A stretch of DNA of 40,000 bases from Cristatella mucedo (GCA_009760855.2 WPIO01000022.1:1372501-1412500); one strand, 5' to 3'; shown: positions 1-9,785, counted from the first letter of the stretch. The notes: generated from the sequence alone by a model not told the origin. Program-made: numbers and translations.

Positions 1-1260
1 TATAGCTCGCCGCTACCGCGGAAACCGCCGCCGCCGCTCGCTCCATTAGAAACCATCCTTCCAATCCATCCGTTCCTCTAATTTTACTGAGTTGATTTTA
101 TTTTAATAGAGCATGAACTTGATTTTATCATGTACATATATGTATCTGCATTCTTAGTTATACATTCATCAACATATGGGGGAAATGTCCTCGGGTCCAC
201 CGGGGTGGGGGGAATGTCTGGAGAAACGTCCACGGGGGGGGGTAATTTCCTACAACCCCGAGAGTAAGTGGAGCAAATATGGTGTCGCGAAATTTCCCTA
301 GGATAGACTAGTTGCACCGTTTGAGTGACCAAAGATGTTTTCAAGACTATTGGCCGTGAACCCCTACGAAGATTAAATGTGTGTAAATGGCGAGTGTAAA
401 TGCACCAACAAGAAGCGGATACATGGTGCTAAGAGCGCGACTGGCGGACGTGTCGGCAAAGTTACGTGACTGTGGGCTGCTGCGTGAGAGTCCAGAAGAT
501 GCCCACGCATTATTTCTGGTGACGGTACGATTTTCCGCGGAGCCAAAGGCGTCGAAGCCTGAGGCTCCGCAAGGATGTAACTCGGCGAATAGTCAGTCGG
601 TCGTTGATCCTTGAAAGCCTGTCTGTGCCCAAACATGTTTCTGCTCTTCGTAGCAAAATATAGAATTCCGAGGAAGCTGAAACTATCTTAGACGTGTACT
701 CATTGCTTTAGATTTGCCTGTGATTTGCCTTTATATTTGCCTTTTGATTTGCCGTCTCAGCTTTGCGAGCAAGCATATCTGGGTTACCATTCATTTTGTC
801 GGAGGTCCATTTCTGCGAGTGCTCGTTACATTTTGATAAAGGAAATTCACGAAATTCCGCGAGCCCCAGACATACAGCTCCGGTGCAGATTCATGCGCAG
901 TGCAGCAGCCTCGATTTCGCTTCGTCTTCTAAGCAGACAGCGTTTCGCTTAGCCAGAAACGAGCGGTTTGATCGCTCGTGCCTTCTGGCTAGCTGCCGCA
1001 GTCTACGAACGCCGCGTCGTGCACGGCAGCTTTCACGACACGAACGGCCCTCGACGCTGTCCGTCCTGCGGCGGACATTCCGCTGGCCCCGTTGTGGCCC
1101 GAGCCTGACGCGAGTCAGCGGCGTCATTTAGATCGCTACCGTTGGCGCGGACGCTCGAGCGAGCGAGCTGTCCATTCCGCGGCTCGACGTTTTCTCGCGG
1201 GTCAAAAGCAAAGCGCTCGCTCGCATCGTGGGACACGGCGTCGCGCCTCCGGCCGTCCAT

Positions 1261-1261
<1 letters not shown>
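1..1261. other. anonymous 5' region, GC-rich toward its right end
   Basis: No gene is recognised here. A 75-codon reading frame starts at an ATG in good context at 387 and ends at 614, but it has no recognisable domain and no supporting splice signals, so I do not call it a gene. From about 880 onward the sequence becomes CpG-rich and stays so into the pitchfork gene, which would suit a promoter or CpG island, but no TATA box or defined start site can be pointed to. Confidence 0.5.
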
Positions 1262-1331
<70 letters not shown>

Positions 1332-1335
1332 GGCG
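1262..1335. repeat. (CGG)n trinucleotide tract
   Basis: About 24 CGG units in a row with a single GGT interruption near 1319. It ends about 45 bases before the first recognised pitchfork exon. Frames read through it give poly-Gly, poly-Ala or poly-Arg, which I treat as artefacts of the repeat. It could lie in a 5' UTR or first intron of the gene downstream. Confidence 0.95.
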
Positions 1336-1378
1336 AAAGCGGGGCGCGTCCTATAGCGAGCTTCTCTTATTCGCGCAG

Positions 1379-1757
1379 AGAAGCCGCAGAATGTGTCCTT
1401 CGGGACAACGGTGCATCGGCCCCTCTTCCCGATCAGCATGCCGCCGACTCGCTTTGGCAACGAGATGAAGCCCATCAGAGGGCAGCCGAACACGGGACCG
1501 GGCGCCTACGAGAAGGAAGGCAAGACGAACTTCGTGTATCAGGCGGACCATTTTGTCACCAGCAATAAAGGATACACGTTGGGCGCGCGAACGGGTCCAC
1601 GATTCCGGAAGGAATTCGTCGAGGTCACACCCAGCCCCGGAACCTACCAGACCAAGTGCACGGAGCCGATCACGTTCAAGCCGTCCTACAAGTCTTTCCT
1701 GAGCGACCAAGACCGGTTCCGGACTCTGCGCGCGGAGACGGAAGACGCCGCGCCGGG
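1379..1757 (+). CDS. PIFO: protein pitchfork (CIMAP3/PIFO), internal coding exon
   Basis: This exon encodes the first two thirds of protein pitchfork, a small ciliary protein of the SHIPPO/STPG-motif group that associates with microtubules at the ciliary base and, in mouse, acts in cilium disassembly. Visible in the translation are a GPGAY motif (nt 1495-1509), the pitchfork signature KGYTLGART followed by a GPRF (from nt 1567), and SPGTY (nt 1633-1647). Order and spacing match the vertebrate protein, including the N-terminal SFGTxxxRxLFP block, which corresponds to PFGTxxxRKLFP. The left edge is inferred from a pyrimidine-rich acceptor ending in AG at 1377-1378. The frame upstream hits a stop at 1354, and no in-frame ATG lies before the conserved block, so the start codon must be in an unfound upstream exon. 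The first in-frame ATG (1438) is inside the conserved region. The right edge is a GTGAGC donor at 1758 that splits a glycine codon after its second base. Confidence 0.88.
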
Positions 1758-2142
1758 GTGAGCGTGCGCTGCTCGGAGTGCGCCTCGCGCTCGCTCCGCC
1801 GCTAGGCGCTGCCAGTGCTGCAGCCCGCGCAAGCGGCAGCCGTCCAATAGCGTCGCAGCAACTGCAACTGCAGCCGCCATGAGCCGTCTGCAAGGCGATA
1901 GGTGGCGGCAGGTTCCGCCGCGGAGCGCTCGCAGGGCGCGCTCTCTGGCCAGGAGTCAGGGAGCGCCGACCAGCCCGCCGCCGCCGCGGAGCGAGGCGCC
2001 CGGCTCTCGAGAGCGGCGGCGAAGCGCAGCGAGCCGACGGGATTTTCGTTCGAAAGCGTGAGCGCGCGCGGGCGCGCGTCTTAAAGCGGCGACAGTGGTG
2101 CGTTCTGACACGATGGCCAATCTGTCCCGTTCGCCGTTTTAG
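1758..2142 (+). other. intron of the pitchfork gene
   Basis: A 385-base, GC-rich intron. It starts GTGAGC and ends with a pyrimidine stretch and TTTTAG. Splicing joins GG from the left exon to G on the right exon and creates a perfect GPGAY motif across the junction, which is strong internal evidence that both sites are used. Confidence 0.85.
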
Positions 2143-2338
2143 GCCCGGAGCGTACGAGCACGCTGTACAGACGAGCAGGCACGTGCAGTGGCACCAGTCG
2201 TTCGGCGGCAGTCCGATTAAAATGCCCGAGGTGCAGATAAAGAGTACGATCGGACCGAACACGCAAAAGCTGCTGAGCACGCGAGACGCAAAAAAGTACC
2301 AGCGCCGCCTGGCGTACATGAAGCTGTACTGGGACTAG
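2143..2338 (+). CDS. PIFO: protein pitchfork (CIMAP3/PIFO), terminal exon
   Basis: The last coding exon completes the split glycine codon and continues PGAYEHAVQ, then a basic C-terminal region ending in KKYQRRLAYMKLYWD before a TAG at 2336-2338. The vertebrate protein ends in the same style (a basic run, then RVAYLSLYYN), so the C-terminus is collinear and intact. Together the two exons give about 190 residues, close to the roughly 190 of the human protein, with only the short N-terminal start exon missing. No frame break is seen, so the gene looks functional. It is an isolated monocistronic gene, and nothing in the neighbouring DNA suggests a partner. Confidence 0.88.
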
Positions 2339-3430
2339 GTTGCGCGCGAAACACTCAGCCGCCCCGATGGCGGAAGGCCGCTGCAGCTGCTGCTGCGGCG
2401 GCGGCGTTCGAGATGCGGTGCAGCACGACGCGTGGACGTGCCGGAGCAGCCGTCGCGGCCGCCCAGCCGGGCGCGTCGCGGCGGCTACGGCTGGTTGCAG
2501 TTGGCCCGCTCGACGCACTCGACTCCGCCGCCGCGCCTCTATCGCGGTCGCTCCGCACTGCGGCTGCCCGGCGCGTGCAATACGATGAACGGTCAATGCC
2601 GCGGACGTGCGTGCGTGCGCGCGCGCACACAGACGGGTCGGCGGGCAGCCCTGACGGAAGCGAGAAGCCCGAGAAGCAAGCTCTGTGCGCGGCGCTCGTC
2701 TCGAAGTCAGTCGATTTTCCGCAGCTCGCTCGCTCCTTGGTCGCAAAAATTGGGCGTCAGAGCAGACGCTCTTCTCGCTCGACGAGACTGACGGTGGAAA
2801 TAAAACTGGCGTATCGGCGAGGCGAGGCGGCGTCGCTGCGGCGTCGCTCGCTCGGCGCTCGGCGTACGCGGCGGCGGCGAATCTTCCGCCTCCAAATCCC
2901 GAGATTGCCGCTTGCCGCTGCCCGGGCGGCGGAGACAGCAGCGACACTCCTCCTCTCGGCGTTCGCGGTGGGCGCCCGGATGCGGGCACGTGAGCGTTCG
3001 CGCATCCGGGCGCGAGCGCGGGTGGCGAAGCGCCGTATCTTCGCGGCGGAGCGCAGCTGGGCCGTGTCACGCGGAGCCGACCGCCGCTGGCTGGCTGGCT
3101 GGTCGGCGCGCCGCACGTTGCGACGGCAATCTCGGTGCTGGCCGAAAATGGAGATCGACATAAGAGCGATCATCTGACTGTGGCCAGATAAGATAGGGCG
3201 CACCGTAGACGCTACCGAATCTTATAAGAGCTGGCATTTCACAAACAGACAGGCATCGCAGGCGGCGTTAAGGCTAGAATTACACTTGCCGGTGCGAGTC
3301 GGCGACGGAACTACGCCGAGCTCTTGCACGAAATCTGAAAGGGCACGCGCGCGCACGCTCTTTTGATGTCGCAGGGACGCGTCCTTTATTTGCGGAGCGT
3401 CGCAAGCTGAGCATTCGAGTGAGAGCATGA
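2339..3430. other. CpG-rich 3' flank of pitchfork
   Basis: Very CpG-rich DNA with many overlapping open frames on both strands, all low-complexity Arg/Ala/Ser-rich and without recognisable domains. An AATAAA at 2799-2804 is a possible polyadenylation signal about 460 bases after the stop codon; no downstream element confirms it. No further gene is recognised. Confidence 0.4.
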
Positions 3431-3454
3431 GTGCAGTGAGAGAGCGTGAGGGCT

Positions 3455-3556
3455 TTCTCTCTCTCTCTGTCTCTCTCTGTCTCTCCCTGTCTCTGTCTGT
3501 CTCTGCCTCTGTCTGCCTGTCTGTCTGTCTCCCTCTCTCTCTCTCTTTCTCTCTCT
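3455..3556. repeat. CT/CTGT-rich low-complexity tract
   Basis: Imperfect pyrimidine repeat of CTCTCT and CTGTCT units on the + strand. The region from its end to about 4035 holds nothing I recognise. Confidence 0.85.
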
Positions 3557-4035
3557 ACGCCACCATTTTCACAGCCCGCTTTTAAGAACTTGACTGTGAC
3601 GAGTGATTAATATGGGATTCTTTTGCTTGAAAATTTCTCAAATTCAAACTCGTCTATCGCTTCGAGAGTGCAGACAGAACGCCGCCGTGCGGATAAACGC
3701 ACCGTATCACATAGAAGCACGACATTCATAGCATCGATCAGATTAGGGTTATCTCTGCGTCTTCGTCAAGCGGCCGCAGAGCAAAGTCTCTCGAGCGCTT
3801 TTGAGTCTGTGATAAGATCGATGCAGCTGATCGAGGCTCGCTACCGTTCAGCCGGAGCATTTGCAGCAACCTTAGCTGGTACTGAACATGCAACCGCTCC
3901 CCACACAGTCGCTGCACTGCAAGCAGAGCCGTTAGCTCACTCCGACGACGTTGTTGCTCGACCTTTTGAAGAATGGCTCGCTCTCTTCTGGGGACGGGGC
4001 AGCAACAACTGCCAGCTGCGGACGGCCGTACGCTT

Positions 4036-4038
<3 letters not shown>

Positions 4039-4118
<80 letters not shown>
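4039..4118. repeat. (GA)n microsatellite
   Basis: Roughly 40 uninterrupted GA units. Glu/Arg and Ser/Leu frames through it are artefacts. Confidence 0.97.
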
Positions 4119-4119
<1 letters not shown>

Positions 4120-4170
4120 CCTTTGTCGCACCTGCTTTCGTCAACGATGCCACGATGGCCCCAACAGACA

Positions 4171-4298
4171 GTCCTAGACAGTGGAACTCGCTTCCACAAC
4201 TCTTACGCAACGACAACTACTCTCCTACTGCCGACTATGGCTCATCCTTTTCAGCGGTCCTGAACTGCTACTTCTATGCTACTCACTACCTCAATTGC
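4171..4298 (+). mobile_element. LINE 3' fragment (reverse-transcriptase C-terminus)
   Basis: Encodes the conserved WNSLPQLLRND block found near the C-terminus of CR1/L2-type LINE reverse transcriptases, followed by a segment ending YFYATHYLN. It has neither the upstream reverse-transcriptase core nor a 3' tail. It is 126/128 identical to 4971-5098, exactly 800 bases away. Confidence 0.8.
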
Positions 4299-4479
4299 GA
4301 ACCCAATGGCCTACTAGTTTCGGTTGTTAGCGCGACGATCTGGCACGTCACTTTAGTTTCGTTTTGCATGTCACATCTTCTATACGTTGTCTCATCAAAG
4401 CTTTGGTCACCATGTAAACGTCGCACTGCTTGGCTTGCGCACGCCTCGCCCTTCTGCCACCGCACATGCACCCACTGGC

Positions 4480-4705
4480 TCTTAGCCAGGTGCTTTGCCT
4501 AGGAGCAAGGTGCTCCCACATCGCGTACCAGGTCGCTTGTTCGAGTTCTGCAGCGTCAAGTTCTATATTTCTCGCTTCAAGCGGGATATATAGAACTGCA
4601 ACTCTGGATACTCTGAACTCTGAACTCTGAACTCTAACTCTGAACTCTTGATAGCGGCACATGCTCTTCGATAAATGAGGCAGCGTGATCAGGAAGCCTT
4701 TATTT
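4480..4705 (+). mobile_element. tRNA-derived SINE (family C) with internal heptamer expansion
   Basis: The head contains an A-box-like stretch (TTAGCCAGGTGC) and a B-box-like TTGTTCGAGTTC near 4538. The body (CTGCAGCGTCAAGTTC, then a stem-forming GCTTCAAGCGGG) matches the SINE at 14455. A run of TCTGAAC heptamers (about 4612-4646) interrupts the body. It ends in GATCAG plus a family-like tail. Divergence makes it unlikely to be transcribed now. Confidence 0.6.
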
Positions 4706-4884
4706 TACTTTAACCCGCATTTGCTTCTGTGTTCCTTTCGAGCTTGCACCATCACTACAGTCTCTGCTGCGCTGCTGCGGCGAGAAGCCGCGGCCGGATG
4801 CTCGGAATTTGGTGAAACGAGCTCCGTCTGCTGCGTCGTCGACCGGCATGGATCCATCGCTCTTACTCCCCCCAACCCGCCGCC

Positions 4885-5283
4885 TCGGCCGGGACAGCGT
4901 CCTGTGTGGACAATTAATTAGCTGTCCCATTCCTCCGCTTAAAGACCGTTGGCGACAAAAGCTTTAGTAGGTCCTAGACAGTGGAACTCGCTTCCACAAC
5001 TCTTACGCAACGACAACTACTCTCCTACTGCCGACTATGGCTCATCCTTTTCAGCGGTGCTGAACTGCTACTTCTATGCTACTCACTACCTCAACTGCTC
5101 TCCTGACTCTGCTATGCTTCCCACTTTCTCTTTGTTGCGTGAGATGGAGTCTGTTGGCTACCGAATGCGTACCGAAAGCCGCTTAGGCTGTGAGTGCGCT
5201 ATAAAAAACTCTCCGGCGTAACATTCACATGGTCTTTATGACTTTGTGGAGTTACGACGGAGATACATTACGTTACATTACAG
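4885..5283 (+). mobile_element. LINE 3' end, same family as 4171
   Basis: Starts within the block equivalent to CVDNKLAVPFLRLKTVGDRSF (with in-frame stops), continues through WNSLPQLL and YFYATHYLN, then a stop and a short 3' UTR ending in an ACATTA-type tail. The same segment is seen at 20390-20770. It is 5'-truncated, as is usual for LINE copies. Confidence 0.8.
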
Positions 5284-5490
5284 CGAAGTCCTAACAACTC
5301 CGATCACGGTCCCAACGCGAGCTCCACGGCGGCAAATGTGCCCCTTGCTTTCACGGCATTGCCTCTGCTGCAGCTGCTTAACATAATATAAGAACAAAAC
5401 ATTATGTAACACAATATAATGTATCGTATAATATCATGTAATGTTTAACATAATATAAAATCAGTGATATCTGGGGAGAGATCTGAGCGA
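5284..5490. other. AT-rich spacer
   Basis: Contains a short stretch of repeated AACATAATATAA-like words (about 5379-5460). No gene is seen. Confidence 0.5.
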
Positions 5491-5498
5491 CCTCACCC

Positions 5499-5613
5499 CA
5501 GTGGCGTTGCTAGGATATTGTGCACCCGGGTCAAAGGGCGCCGACTACATAGTTGGCGCCCTCGGATCCTGTGCCCACGGACATATGCCCCTGCCCCCTT
5601 CGGTGCGACACTG
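5499..5613. mobile_element. hAT-type MITE, 115 bp, with 8-bp target duplication
   Basis: The left end begins CAGTGGCGTTGCTAGG, a classic hAT terminus. The right end, read on the other strand, begins CAGTGTCGCACC. It is flanked by CCTCACCC on the left (5491-5498) and CCTCATCC on the right (5614-5621), a 7/8 match of the length hAT transposases generate. There is no coding capacity, so it is a non-autonomous copy. Confidence 0.75.
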
Positions 5614-5813
5614 CCTCATCCTATTATTAACCAGGAGCAATCCGCAGAACTAGCCCCGAAGTCCAAAAGAGTTCGCCGAAAAAGGATACCCAAGGTAAAC
5701 ATCGGTCTCCGAAGTAAGCATTCATCTATCATGACTGGCAGTGCACTAGCATCGTTGAAGCGCGAACGATGTGTGCTGCGCACAAGTGCTGCGAGCCTCA
5801 TTAGGATCGGAAG

Positions 5814-6565
5814 ATGCTTGCCTCAGTAGAACAAATCGGATACCCTTCGTCACATCATCCACTGTCAGCCATGAACCAATTATCATCAGTACCAGCAGCG
5901 CCAACGAGACAATTGAAGAAATTATATTTTCACGAAGAGATTCCGTCTCTCTTCTCAAAATCCGAAAATGAAGATCATATTTCTGCAGAACATATCTCGT
6001 CGGCATTATGCCAGCGGCATCGTGAAAGTTTTGTATCTGCAAAGTAAAGTGTTGAAGCGCATTCAGTTTCATTACATGCATTACAGCTAGGTCAAGGATA
6101 TGCCCCGATATCCACAAGGGCACTTGAAATCGATCGAGATCCCAGTTCTAAACCTGCCATTTTGACGTATGACCTCAAAATTGTCGATGAGATTCGTCGT
6201 TAGTACTTCCTTCATGGTCGGTTCCTTCCACCACCGCTAGCGTCGGATGGCGTCGTATACTCTTCACGTATTCTAAAGTGGATAGAGTATTCCTCTATCG
6301 CAAAATTCTTTTACTTTTTCCAATGCTTCCATATCTCTTCCTCTTAAGACTCGGACCCATTAACAACAACGGGTGGGTTCGGCGACCGGAGGAAAGTCGG
6401 TGGCACAGCTTTGCTGAATCTTTTTGCGAATCGAGGCAGCCACAAGTCGCATCACAACAAGGTCATGTAGAAGTTCATTGATCTGATGTGTAAGGAGGTG
6501 CACATCACTATAGGAAAGTACGGCATTGAGAAACAGACAGACGAGGTGATCATTGAAAAGTAAAC
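5814..6565 (+). pseudogene. degenerate coding-looking stretch of unknown family
   Basis: One + frame stays coding-like from 5814 to about 6250 apart from TAA at 6045 and TAG near 6201. It includes PAILTYDLKIVDEIRR before the TAG and YFLHGRFLPPP after it. After a long pyrimidine tract ending TTAAG (about 6345), a second block reads TALLNLFANRGSHKSHHN, then a TAG, then KFIDLMCKEVHITIGKYGIEK. All three stops fall where a single C-to-T change would restore Gln. I do not recognise the family. The minus strand also has an open frame here (5746-6147) with one hydrophobic segment, so strand assignment is tentative. It could be an old transposon or a gene relic. Confidence 0.3.
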
Positions 6566-6752
6566 TCGATTGCAAGGATTAGCCCACAAAATACGATTCC
6601 CACCGAGCCAAGGCCTGCCCTATCTGGGGGGGGGGGGCACGACGAGTCGGTTAATTTGCTTAACCGCGACAGCTTTATTGAGCTTCTCACGTTCACGCGA
6701 AAGTGGGACGTCGTGCTTTTCCTGCCGTCACGCTCGAGAGGGACCGGCAGAA

Positions 6753-6753
<1 letters not shown>

Positions 6754-6792
<39 letters not shown>

Positions 6793-6827
6793 GCACGCAC
6801 GCACGCACGCACGCACGGACGCACGGA

Positions 6828-6859
<32 letters not shown>

Positions 6860-6898
6860 CACACACAAACAGACACACACGCACACACACACAGACAC
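6754..6898. repeat. (CA)n/(CACG)n compound microsatellite
   Basis: CA dinucleotides, then ACGC tetranucleotides with two ACGG variants, then CA again with a few interruptions. Alternating purine-pyrimidine sequence of this kind is Z-DNA-prone. Confidence 0.95.
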
Positions 6899-6926
6899 AT
6901 ATATATTTGTATATATTTCATATGCA

Positions 6927-7020
6927 TAGCGCGAACCCACGACCTCGGTCATCAAATGCATTCACCTTGAGCGCGATCGTTGAAGGCGAGCACCGTAACA
7001 ACTGAGCATAACAACCAGCA
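6927..7020 (-). mobile_element. tRNA-derived SINE head, relic (family B)
   Basis: Read on the minus strand it contains an A-box region (GCTCAGTTGTTACGGTGCTCGCC) that matches the SINE at 25633, and a B-box-like GGTCGTGGGTTCGCGC. No body or tail is left. Confidence 0.45.
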
Positions 7021-7342
7021 TATTTAGAAGGACAATATCCTAACTCAGGACACCCGCTCATCATAATCCCGCAAATTCTATTTATGCACAACCATCGCTT
7101 ACCAAAGGCAGGCGCAACACGATTCAGATCGGTCACGCTCACTTGGGCAGCTTACAATACCAAGCTGAATCTGGAAAGCAGCAGTGGTTACTTTGGGCGA
7201 TAGCAAAGGAAGAGCGTAAGCTTTTGAAATCCATGGCCACTATTTTAAAAATATTTTTCAAGTTCACATTCATTTGATGTTTTGTCATTTCAAAGTTCAA
7301 TTTCACCTATGAGAATGCATGCTGAAGCTACATATTATTTGG

Positions 7343-7515
7343 TGAGCCGCAATGGCTCACAACGTAAGGCGGTTGCTTTTCACGACCTCGGCCCCGAGGT
7401 CGTGGGTTCGAATCCTGTGGTGGGCGATCCTTTATCGCCGCTGCAAGCGGTGGTGATAGTCGTCAAGGCTCTTCTGTCGCTATACAAAAGAGGCTGCTAA
7501 ATCAGCTCGCATTTA
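7343..7515 (+). mobile_element. tRNA-derived SINE (family A)
   Basis: The tRNA-like head has an A-box region (ATGGCTCACAACGTAAGG, 7352-7369) and a perfect B box (GGTTCGAATCC, 7405-7415). It contains a palindromic anticodon-arm region (CGACCTCGGCCCCGAGGTCG). The body has GCTGCAAGCGGTGGTGATAG and the tail GCTGCTAAATCAGC. Copies occur at 17937-18100 and 27578-27818. B-box quality suggests that at least the promoter was recently intact. No cloverleaf closes properly, so it is not a tRNA gene. Confidence 0.8.
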
Positions 7516-8379
7516 TCTATTTAAACTAGCAAATTGTCTGCCACTTTAGCCTTTTTTGACACTTACCATTGCTGTACCGATATGGGCCTACTATAAATAT
7601 ACCGTACACGGCGCGATGTGTCACTGTGACTTACGGACTAACTAGCAGACTAACTAACCTAGCTCATTATAGAGGGAATATATTTTGGTGAACGAGACGA
7701 GCGATGCGAGCAAGAAGAAGCAGCTTTGGCTAATGCGAATTACTTTGTTGAGGTCAAGGCCGTTCAAACGGAAGCACCAGAAATGCATGACGAGAATCTG
7801 TAACGACACTCTGTTCACCGCTATCATTGACATTTAGACGAATCGCCAATAGCCAATTGTCTCAGACGTGGCGGTGCGGCCAATAAAATCGGTGGAATAA
7901 ATGTTCTGCAAGCATTCATCGTGCAACTGAACGAGTTGGCATACTACGAGAATTGTTGGGGGTGCAAGCAACAGCAAGCCCTGGTTGATGGTCTGCACGA
8001 GTGGCGTCCCCGACGTTGTCCTTTCCTTCGAATTATTCAGTAACGATACCAATGCGGCTAGGATTCTTGCAAGCAAAACGAAGAACTGATCGACCGAGTG
8101 GTGTTTTGTTCAAGTTCTTTTTCAGTTAATCTCAGGGAGTTTTTTAATGCCAATCCAAGATGGCCTGTGAATTGTGACAAAAGTTAAATGCAGCAGAGCG
8201 TACCGAACAGAAAAGCCACCTCAAAAAAATTCACAGCACAGGTTTTTCCACAGACTGTAGCCTTACTGAGTGGTAGGTAGTTCATGGGTTTTTTGACATC
8301 GCGTGTAGACCAACTGCAACTCCCTTCATTGCACTGCAATACCTTTTCCATTAATCGTCTGCAACTGGTGCAAATCTCA
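7516..8379. other. anonymous region
   Basis: Moderately AT-rich, with no domain, repeat or RNA gene recognised. Confidence 0.5.
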
Positions 8380-8984
8380 GCAGCTCATCTGATCGGTCGT
8401 TAGCAGCGTAGCTTCCACAGCACAGCACTTCTTTCCGGGCTTCACTGGCCCCTATTAAGCATCGAACCGACTTCTGCATCCTCGCTATGGCCGAAAGGCG
8501 TCGCTGCACTCGCTTGCACCTGCCCATCAATCCTAAATTTGGTTTGCTTTCGCACAGCCGGTTCCTTAGCTCCCAGTCGCGTCGGCATCGTTTCTCGCTA
8601 AAAAATTGAGATCTCTTATTAATTGGGTCTTTAGCTCGTAGACGCAGAAAGTCTTGAAGAAATCGCTTCACGCTTCTGTCGCCACTTAGATTGACTTTGT
8701 GTCATGTAAATCTCAGCTTAGGACGCATTTGTTCCGCCCAGCTTTCCTTGTGCCCAGTGAAGTTGTCATTAATGTTCACGTGTACTGTAAGTGCTCATCT
8801 GCAATGACTCAATGAATTTACCTGCCAGGTGTGCTACTAACCTGTGACCCCGAGTGTCTTCTCGTGCGCTATTCCATGCCCATCCAATCACGATACCCTA
8901 CTTTGTCATGAACTTTTTGGCTATTGTTTTTCATGCAGCGAGGTGCGAAGCACCTGGATAGAGATTTGGTCCTCTTAGGATGCT
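8380..8984 (+). mobile_element. degenerate L2-type LINE 3' end
   Basis: Fragments of the reverse-transcriptase C-terminal region are readable in broken frames: APIKHRTDFCIL near 8450-8485 (the usual HWLPIKxRIDFKIL motif) and KSQLRTHLFRPAF near 8707-8745 (the usual FKKxLKTHLFRxAF motif). A 3' hairpin follows (AGCACC...AGAGA...TCCTCT...GGATGCT, about 8949-8985), the same fold as the L2 tails elsewhere. The element ends directly against the tail of the next one. Confidence 0.6.
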
Positions 8985-9785
8985 AATAATAATAATAATA
9001 ATGCACTTTATAAAGCGCCCTCAGAGAACTCAATCTCTTTCTAGGCGCTTTACATTTGCTGCAAGGGAAATGCAAGTGAATGGTGAGTAATATCATGCTT
9101 GATAAACAAACAACATGAACAACATGGTTAGGGGTGACATGCACAGGGTCAGCATGCAAATGTGGTTAGTGACAGCATGCACAGTGTCAGCACGCATAAG
9201 CACACGAGAGACGAATCGCAATGACCCACTAAAGGCTGTCCTAAATAGGTGTGTTTTTAAGTTCTTTTTAAATGTGGTCAAGTCAGGGGATGTTGCGACG
9301 CAAGTCGGGAGGGAGTTCCAGGCTGCGGGAGCATACGAACTAAATGTACGGTCTCCAAAGGATTTGAGGTTTGTACGAGGTATTGGTAGACTGTTGGATT
9401 CCGAAAAGCGGGTGGTACTATGCTTGGCCTGGTGGGGGAGTAGATCTGAGAGATAATAAAGGCTGGAGCCAAAGAATGAAGTGACCTAAAAGTGAGCGAC
9501 AAAACCTTGCAGTCAATCCGTTGCTTGACTGGTAGCCAGTGCAGGTCGGCGAGAAGTGATGTGATGCGGCAACTTCGACGCTCATGACAGACAAGCCTAG
9601 CTGCGGAGTTTTACACCAGCTGTAAGCGCCTGATCACACATGCCGGTAGGCCAGTAAGCAGTGAGTTGCAGAAGTCGAGACGGGATGTCACGAATGCACG
9701 GACCAACAACTTAAACGTGGTATCCTTATCTAAACAAGCCCGAATTTTAGCAATGTTATGTAGCTGAAAGTAGGCAGTAGGCGAC
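8985..9785 (-). mobile_element. L2-clade LINE, 3' part
   Basis: On the minus strand it runs from the reverse-transcriptase C-terminal third (ending at AFVTSRLDFCNSLLTGLPA) through SLELPPDLRRN and LTTFKKNLKTHLFRTAF to a 3' UTR, a hairpin (GCGCC/GGCGC outer stem, AGAGA/TCTCT inner stem) and an (ATT)n tail, seen as AAT repeats at 8985-9002. It is 5'-truncated near 9785 and broken by stops and frameshifts. Confidence 0.88.

Noticed and set aside
387-614. 75-codon frame with good start context
   Set aside because: Short, no homology recognised, and similar frames occur by chance in DNA of this composition.
1092-1568. Poly-Gly, poly-Arg and poly-Ala frames over the CGG tract
   Set aside because: Artefacts of (CGG)n. 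The frame that matters is the pitchfork exon starting after it.
2413-3177. 254-codon frame and its overlapping opposite-strand frames
   Set aside because: Arg/Ala-rich, no domain, overlapping frames in all phases; expected in CpG-rich DNA poor in stop codons.
7343-7420. Possible tRNA gene with perfect B box
   Set aside because: No proper cloverleaf closes, and the sequence continues into a repeated SINE body found in other copies.
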